Assembly: GCF_000226095.1 (NCBI RefSeq)
Contig: NC_016475.1
Location: forward strand, 4,526,001-4,590,000
DNA: 64,000 nt
Reading direction: 5' to 3'
DNA from: Thermothelomyces thermophilus ATCC 42464
Taxonomy: Eukaryota > Ascomycota > Sordariomycetes > Sordariales > Chaetomiaceae
The notes beneath the pieces were generated by a model. The model did no database searches. It was not told the origin of the DNA and saw only the letters and a program-made list of their open reading frames with translations. Shown piece after piece: positions 58,286 through 64,000 of this stretch; the first letter of the stretch is position 1, and every line of letters starts with the position of its first letter. The translations under genes were made by a program, and so were the position numbers.

Positions 58286-59353
58286 TCAATCCACCAGCCG
58301 ATAGCTGACGAGGGTGTCGACGCGGTGGTTCTGGGTGCTGAAGCCGCGCAGCTGGACGCGCTCGCCGTTGACAATCTCCTTGGCGTCGCTGTCGCCCCAC
58401 TCGACGGGCACCTCGCTCGAGGCGTCGGCGTAGACGAGCACGTTGAAGGTGCAGTCGCCCTGCAGCTGGGGCAGGAAGGTGACGGAGGCGGTGATCTGGC
58501 GGAACAGGGCGGCGATCTCGGCCTGGATCTCGGCCTCTGTCTTGTCGCGGGAGGGTTCCAGGTTCTGGTTTGGTTGTTGTTGTTGTTGTTGTTTCCCGGG
58601 CCCGGAGGCGGCCGCGTTTTCTTGGTCGGTTGTCCCTTGTGGTTGTGATGATGAAGATGATGACGATTTGGATTTGGGCTTTGAGGATTTGCTGGGCTTG
58701 CCGAGTATTTGTACCTGGAACGCGCGGGTCAGTCGACGACTCCGAGTCAGTTTTTTGTTAAGATTTGGCAGAATTGAGGATCGATCTCGGCATGAAAAGA
58801 AAGGAGAGAGACCAGGGGGAGTGGTCGCTGGGGGAAAGGGAAAGCCGAGGTCAGGGAGTCAAGAGACGTACGTCGAACTGCCAGCGCTCGACGTGCTCGC
58901 CTGTGTCCTTGTCGGTGATGACGATGACGAGCTTCTGAACCTTGCCTGCTATCATCCACTTGTCGAGCTGAATCATGATCTTCTTGATGTAGGCTCGCAC
59001 TTGGTCGTCGGACGAGACCAGCATGTTGAGGCCATACTTCTTGACGGCCGTGAAGTCCTCGGCGGGGTAAACGCCTCGCTGGAAGCTACAGCAGCAAGAT
59101 GTTAGTAAGGGCGGGCAAAAACCCGAGTTCGAAGTCTTTTTTTTTGGCAGGCCGTACAGGATCGTATGGATCGAGTATTGGAACTAGTGTGGCGGAAACG
59201 ATGGGTCAGCAATGGCCACGCCAAAGTGCAGCCTTCAACGTCGGATTCGCTGGGGAAACTCACAAACTCGGCAACAAGCTTTGCGCTTCCTTTGAGCGAC
59301 AGCTTGTGCACCTTGGACTTGTCCTTCTCCTTGTCTGGCGCGGCGGATGCCAT
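58286..59353 (-). CDS. mad2: Spindle assembly checkpoint protein Mad2 (HORMA domain)
   Basis: Binds Mad1 and Cdc20 at unattached kinetochores and delays anaphase. Four exons: 59,353-59,264, 59,183-59,158 (26 nt), 59,085-58,872 and 58,714-58,286, giving 252 aa. HORMA landmarks run in order: KLSLKGSAKLVAEFFQYSIHT, LFQRGVYPAEDF, YGLNMLVSSDD, KWMIAGKVQKLVIVITD, GEHVERWQFD, then ALFRQITASVTFLPQL and the C-terminal safety-belt strands VQLRGFSTQNHRVDTLVSYRL. Mad2 is usually about 200-210 aa. The extra length is a 45-residue Ser/Lys/Gln-rich insert at about 113-158, between the WQFD strand and the following helix, directly after the last splice junction. The tiny exon 2 was fixed by frame and by the conserved FQYSIHTILFQRG order. 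Confidence 0.93.
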
Positions 59354-60157
59354 ACTTGTTGTCGTCGGTCGTTATGTATGCGGTCCGTTCGAACTGCTGT
59401 GGATGTGTCTGCGTTGCGCCTTGGATGGCCGAGGTTTAAGAATCAGGTACTAGTATTACGCAGTACCGAAGGAACCAGGCCAGTGGTGCGGCAGCTGCCC
59501 CACTTTGTTTACTTTTGCAGCTGGTGTTGTCGGGGGCTGCGGGCCCTTTGGTGAGGCAATGTGGGGAAGGTGTGCGAGGGTCAAGGGCGCGGCAAAAGGT
59601 AACTAAAGTATCACGTGACTACGCGTCGTCGAGGCCATGATTTCGAGGAAGAGTCCTGCAAGACATTTCTGCCCAGGAGACTCCGTAGAGAGAGATGCGA
59701 AACCTAGAGATCTGGCTGCCATGGAAAATGCGGCATTAGGCAAACAACTCTGTTGATGGTAGCGATTGGTAAGGGAGACGCGCATTGAGTATCACAATCA
59801 CAGCCTTGGTTGCGACAGAGAGAGCGAAACAGAGCAAGGATTTCGGCGTTTCATTCAATCCATACTCCGTAGGTCACGTCACCATCGATGTTTAACTTGA
59901 CTTTTTCGACCCCTGGCCGAACAGAACACCCCAAAACTGCAACAGCGATTCCTGAGGTAAATCAAGGAGAATTTTCGCAGAAAGTCACCCACGCACGCCC
60001 TGAAACAAGGGCGTGGTAAGCATTGATGCAAGGAAGGTAAATGTACACGCAGTACATGTAGCAGTGCGGAAATGATAAAGTACACGGGTATTCGGGGACC
60101 GTTCAAGGCGCGCATTATAGTAACCGCGCGGCGGCCCACAGCCGTCGCAGTTAGTAG
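59354..60157. other. Intergenic region upstream of mad2
   Basis: 800 bp holding the mad2 promoter and the 3' flank of the next gene. Contains ACTCCGTA (59,680) and TACTCCGTA (59,863). No gene seen. Confidence 0.6.
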
Positions 60158-61859
60158 TTAGTACCCGCTCGACCTGCGGTTGCTGCGCGGGGTCTGGTTG
60201 ATGCGCACCACCGTCTCGCCCGTCTTCTGGAAGGTGACGTACTGGGGCCCGTCTGGGTGGCGGATGGCGGGCGGCGTGCCGGGTGGCATAGGCCAGGCCA
60301 TCTGGCCGGGGGACAAGGCGGCGCTTATTGCGCTGCCAGTGCTTATGCTGCTGATGCTGCCCCGGCTTAGCCGGGCGTCGGCGGCGGGGACGATCCGGGG
60401 GTCTGGCGGTTGCTCTACCGGGCGCGAGGCGGCGACCGCGCCCGGTGACAGCATGCCTGATGATGTGGGGGTCACGGGCGACGGGGTGAAAGCACTGCTC
60501 GGGGCCGAGTCGTCCCTGAAGACGGATACCCGGTTGCTGTCCCGCGCGGCCGCGGCAGCAGGAATGAGAAGCGGGTCTAGGCGGTTCGTCTGGCGCATTG
60601 GAGGCTGTGAAGACTGCTGTCCTGCGCTTGTCGTGGGGGAGTGGCGGTTGGCGGTGGCGGCGGCGGCGGCGGTGGCCATACCCCCTGCTGCTGCTCCCGC
60701 ACCTGCTGTTGCTGCAGCTGGCCCTAATCCTGGACTCAGTAGATTCTTATACGACGCATCTGCTCCCTGAGTGTTCATCCGGTGGAAAGCGCCCGGTCCG
60801 CCGGGGGATTTGCCGAAGGGCGCCAACAAGCGCTGCACGAACGGCGCTCTCCTGAATCTGTAGAGAAGCAAGGCGAGGAGCGCGAGGAGAGCAAGTAGTC
60901 CCACTGCCATCGGACATCGGAGTCAGCCACGAGCCATCCCAAGACCGCCATAACTAATTTTACAAGCAAGACAAGCGCCTAGGGATTCCGTCGTCTTTGG
61001 CACACTCACCCACTATCCCGGCGATCGCACCCGGGGGAAGGCCACCGCCACCAGTCCCGGCACTCCCTCCCGAGCTGCCGGCTCCAATCCCGCCGCCATT
61101 CCCGGATCCGCCGCCCGACCGCGAAGGGTCGGCTGTAGAAGGCAGCCCGGTCCCAGAGGGCGATTCCCCGTTTCCAGCGCCAAGGTCATTGCCACCGGCC
61201 GGGCCGTCTGTCGGGCCCGCGCTCCCGGGCCCATTCTTCCCCGTGCCGGTCTCCGAGCCGTTTCCGGGGCCATCGCGCTCGCCGGTGGCGCCGGGCTGCG
61301 CCGCCGCTGAAGTGGGAGATGCCGTATCTGTGTCGTCCGGCCGGCCGGTCCCGGCTGCGGGAGGCGCTGGTGGCCGGGTCGTCGGCGACGGGGAGGTTGT
61401 AGGCGGGGCATGATGAGATTCGGGTGGTGGTACAGGTTTCGGAGATTGTGTGTTAGCCGGCGGCGCAGCAGGAGGTCGCGTCTCGGCTGGGGGCGTGGTC
61501 GTCGGCGGCCGCGGCGCAGTTGTCTTGGGCGTGCTGGTTGCCGGCGGCTTGTTGATGGGCGTTGTGCTCGTCTGGTTTGGCGGCCAGGCGCCCCCCGGAC
61601 CTGGGCCATTGTTTGATGAGCAAGCTTGGGGCGAGTAGTAACACCACCACGGCTTACCGTTTCGTCCACCGCCGCCGCGGCCGCCGCCATTACGTCCTCC
61701 GCCGCCGTTTCGTCCTCCGCCGCCGTTTCGTCCACCGCCGCCGTTATATCCTCCGCCATTACGTCCTCCTCCACCGTTACGTCCTCCGCCGCCGCCGCCG
61801 CCGCCTCTCCATTGACTCCCTCCTGATGGTGGTCGTTCCCGGCCGTCTGCCATCTGCAT
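60158..61859 (-). CDS. Single-pass membrane protein with Gly-Arg-Asn repeats and Pro/Thr/Gly-rich ectodomain
   Basis: Two exons: 61,859-61,010 and 60,903-60,158, giving 531 aa. The intron (GTGAGT...GATGGCAG, 106 nt) joins IAGIV to VGLLALLALLALLLYRF, forming the transmembrane helix at about 277-302, followed by a positive RRAPF cap. N-terminal to it, residues about 17-75 are GGGGRNGGG-type repeats, then a short segment with two Cys (WWCYYSPQACSS), then about 200 residues of Pro/Thr and Gly/Ser/Asp stalk. The cytosolic tail (about 230 residues) is Ala/Ser/Pro-rich and ends RINQTPRSNRRSSGY. No signal peptide follows the chosen ATG, so an upstream exon may be missing, or the protein inserts by its single helix. 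The layout parallels the protein at 18,179-19,782. Function unknown. Confidence 0.65.
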
Positions 61860-64000
61860 GGTCCCGTCCAATTCCTCCACCAGGAAGCGAATCCGGAGCG
61901 TAGGGATCTCACATCACCATGAGACTATATTTTCGTGTGTGGTTGACGAGAATCAACTTCTCCTGTTTGTTTAAGGGATTTAAAGTAACGAAAGGACTGA
62001 TGTAAAACCAAGTGATGCAAAAGTAACGAGCGGACGCGGAAGGGCGAAGCAAGAGAAAGAGAACACCTTCCCAAAGCCTTCCTTCCTGCTGAGAAGAGGG
62101 GGGGGGGGCTGAGCGCGAATAAAAGGATGTCAGGCTCATCATCACGCTACGGGGGGGTAAGGCCCGGGTCAAGAGGGCCAACTTGACTGCACTAGAGAGA
62201 CCAGGCCCCCGCACAGGGTGCCATCCGTAAAAACGCCAGTGCTGGGATGGCAACCGATCACGCCGCTTGGCTGCATGGCCACCTGGGTGTTGGTCATCAG
62301 GGCGACAGGCGCTTAACCCCAATCGGGGATTGCTCAAACAATCGGATGTTTCGAGATCAACTGTTTTGAGGTCGCAACGGGCTTTCCCCATTCTATGTGT
62401 TCCGTGCGACGCATTGCGTTTAATGCCGATTGAATGAATGAATCAATATGATAAATGAGGAAATGGTCGACCCGATCGACCTGTGACTGCATATCCTATA
62501 CAGTACGGATGTACTAGGTGGTATGGGTAAGTTTCTTCCCCAAGACAGGTACTAGCAAGGGTCCCCGCCTACAACACCACATTGAGAAACAAAAGCGCAG
62601 AAAACAATACCAGCGCTAGGGTTTTGCTTTAAAAATCATATACATTATATAATAAGAGATATATTTATTATATTATATTGTATATGTCATTTTTCTCTTT
62701 GGTTGATGATGTTGTATATATGTTGAAGATGTATTTCTGGTACTTTGCAACAAACGCCTGGGAAGCTAGGGAGTTTTTCCGTGTCACCCCGGTCGGTACC
62801 TGCCTAGGGGGAAAAAACTTTGGCTCGCAACCACAGTACAGTATACCGAAGATGGGCTGCTGCTCTTCGGGTGCAGTGGAGAGACACCCTGCTTGGTGAT
62901 CGGCAGTCGCACGCGAGGCTAAATCCGCGTTCCTGCGCACTTCAGCATCGCCTTTGTGCGATGTTCGCAACACGGAAACCGTAGGTAAGTAAGGTGCCCA
63001 TTGAGGCTGAGGCCTCGTTGCGATGCATTTGCGCGCAACACGGATCTCAGTCTGAACGACCCAAGCACGGGGGCGCAAGCGCCGGGTCGGTTATTCTTGT
63101 GCAAAGAGTGAATGAGAGAAAGCAACTCGTCAAAGCCGATGCGACCGCGATTGCAATGCCGAACTTGCGCATCATTTCTTTGTTCTCCACATCAGTTACA
63201 TGGGCCCGGCACGTGGAGAAACAAGGGCCAGTGGGTATCTGGGCCTGAGTGCTGGAGCTTGTCTGGTGCACTGACCATCAATTAACTAAGTTACTCTGTA
63301 TGGAAAACACACTCTGTAAAGCGAGCAACACGACAGTTCATTTTATCATTCGCTAGGCCATTGACAACCAGTTTTTAAGACAGGCGACAGGCCAGTAACG
63401 AATGGATTTCGAGAATGCCTACTGCCAATACTTCACGCCTCCTGCAACCTTTCATTACTTACTTCACTCTCCGCAAACAGTAATATGATGGGCAATCCTT
63501 ACCTTTTTTTTCCGTGTTGAGGACGAGAAGTCCCAAGCCCGGACTATACCCGGGAGAGGAGTTTTCGCCCGAAACCAAAGGGTGACGCACATTTGGACTG
63601 GTACAGCCAGGTACGCAGCCCCTACATTTCGGTATATAGCGGTTGGAAAAACAGCGAAACGAGAAGCAGAGCGGCGGAGGATGGAATGGGTGTTCTTCCG
63701 TCGTATTCCTTGGCGTGCGGTGGTAGAGATAATATGCATTTAAGAGAAGGGGCTGCTGATTTTAGAGCGGAATTGGATATTAGTGTGGGTTTGAAGGCTA
63801 GGATAACGAAGTTGTTTGATCGCGGAGACTGATACGCACAAAAAAGGCCTTTTTTTTTTTTTTTTTTTAGATTTAGGGTAGATTGGCAGCTATCTAACTT
63901 TCGGTTTTCTATGGTTGCACCCCTACCATTCTGCTCGACACTTTTACCCCTCTTATCTGATACGCCTCTCTTTGGCAAGGGCTATATCAATCTATTTCTA
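61860..64000. other. Non-coding right end, no gene recognised
   Basis: 2.1 kb with scattered open frames lacking domains, an AT-rich stretch at about 62,630-62,690, a G run near 62,099-62,109, a variant motif TACGGATGTAC at 62,504, and a T run at about 63,849-63,868. Confidence 0.55.

Overview
The window reads as nuclear DNA of a filamentous ascomycete (Pezizomycotina, most likely Sordariomycetes). The evidence is spliced genes with short 44-115 nt introns and CTAAC-type branch sites, GC-rich exons, typical fungal families (Pth11-like receptor, UstYa relic, Mad2, Isu1, Ubp14), and two AT-rich blocks of transposons carrying the C-to-T / G-to-A damage of repeat-induced point mutation (RIP). In those blocks the ancestral frames are broken almost only by TAG/TAA where Gln or Trp codons are expected, and Cys/Ser codons in motifs have turned into Tyr/Asn.

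Block 1 (about 1-17,900) is a nested stack of dead transposons. A Tad-like LINE (+ strand) is split at 5,555 by a complete chromovirus-type Gypsy element (5,556-13,163; two 450-bp LTRs; TAGAG target duplication) and resumes to its (TAA)n tail at 13,923. An inverted fragment of the same LINE follows. It is split by a 3-kb Fot1/pogo-like DNA transposon (14,474-17,466; 94-bp terminal inverted repeats; TA target duplication). That transposon itself carries a 60-bp LINE 3' end flanked by a 15-bp target duplication.

The first gene island (about 18,000-45,200) holds a membrane sensor-like protein, a UstYa-family relic, a secreted GH2 glycosidase, a GNAT acetyltransferase, a frame-broken fungal family member, a vacuolar-type amino acid transporter, argininosuccinate lyase (ARG4 type), a proline-iminopeptidase-like hydrolase, an FMO-like flavoprotein with an NTF2-like N-terminus, and a Pth11/rhodopsin-like receptor. 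Most are on the minus strand and separated by 0.3-4 kb of non-coding DNA. They look like independent genes, not an operon or a metabolite cluster.

Block 2 (45,239-52,526) is one RIP-mutated Copia element on the minus strand (LTRs of about 212 bp, ATATA target duplication). It has an additional antisense reading frame between pol and its 3' LTR.

The second gene island (about 53,500-61,900) carries ISU1 (Fe-S scaffold), UBP14 (ubiquitin hydrolase), MAD2 (spindle checkpoint) and a second single-pass membrane protein with a low-complexity ectodomain. The last 2 kb hold nothing recognisable. Exon boundaries below were chosen by reading splice signals and checking frame and family continuity. They were not checked against transcripts or database searches.
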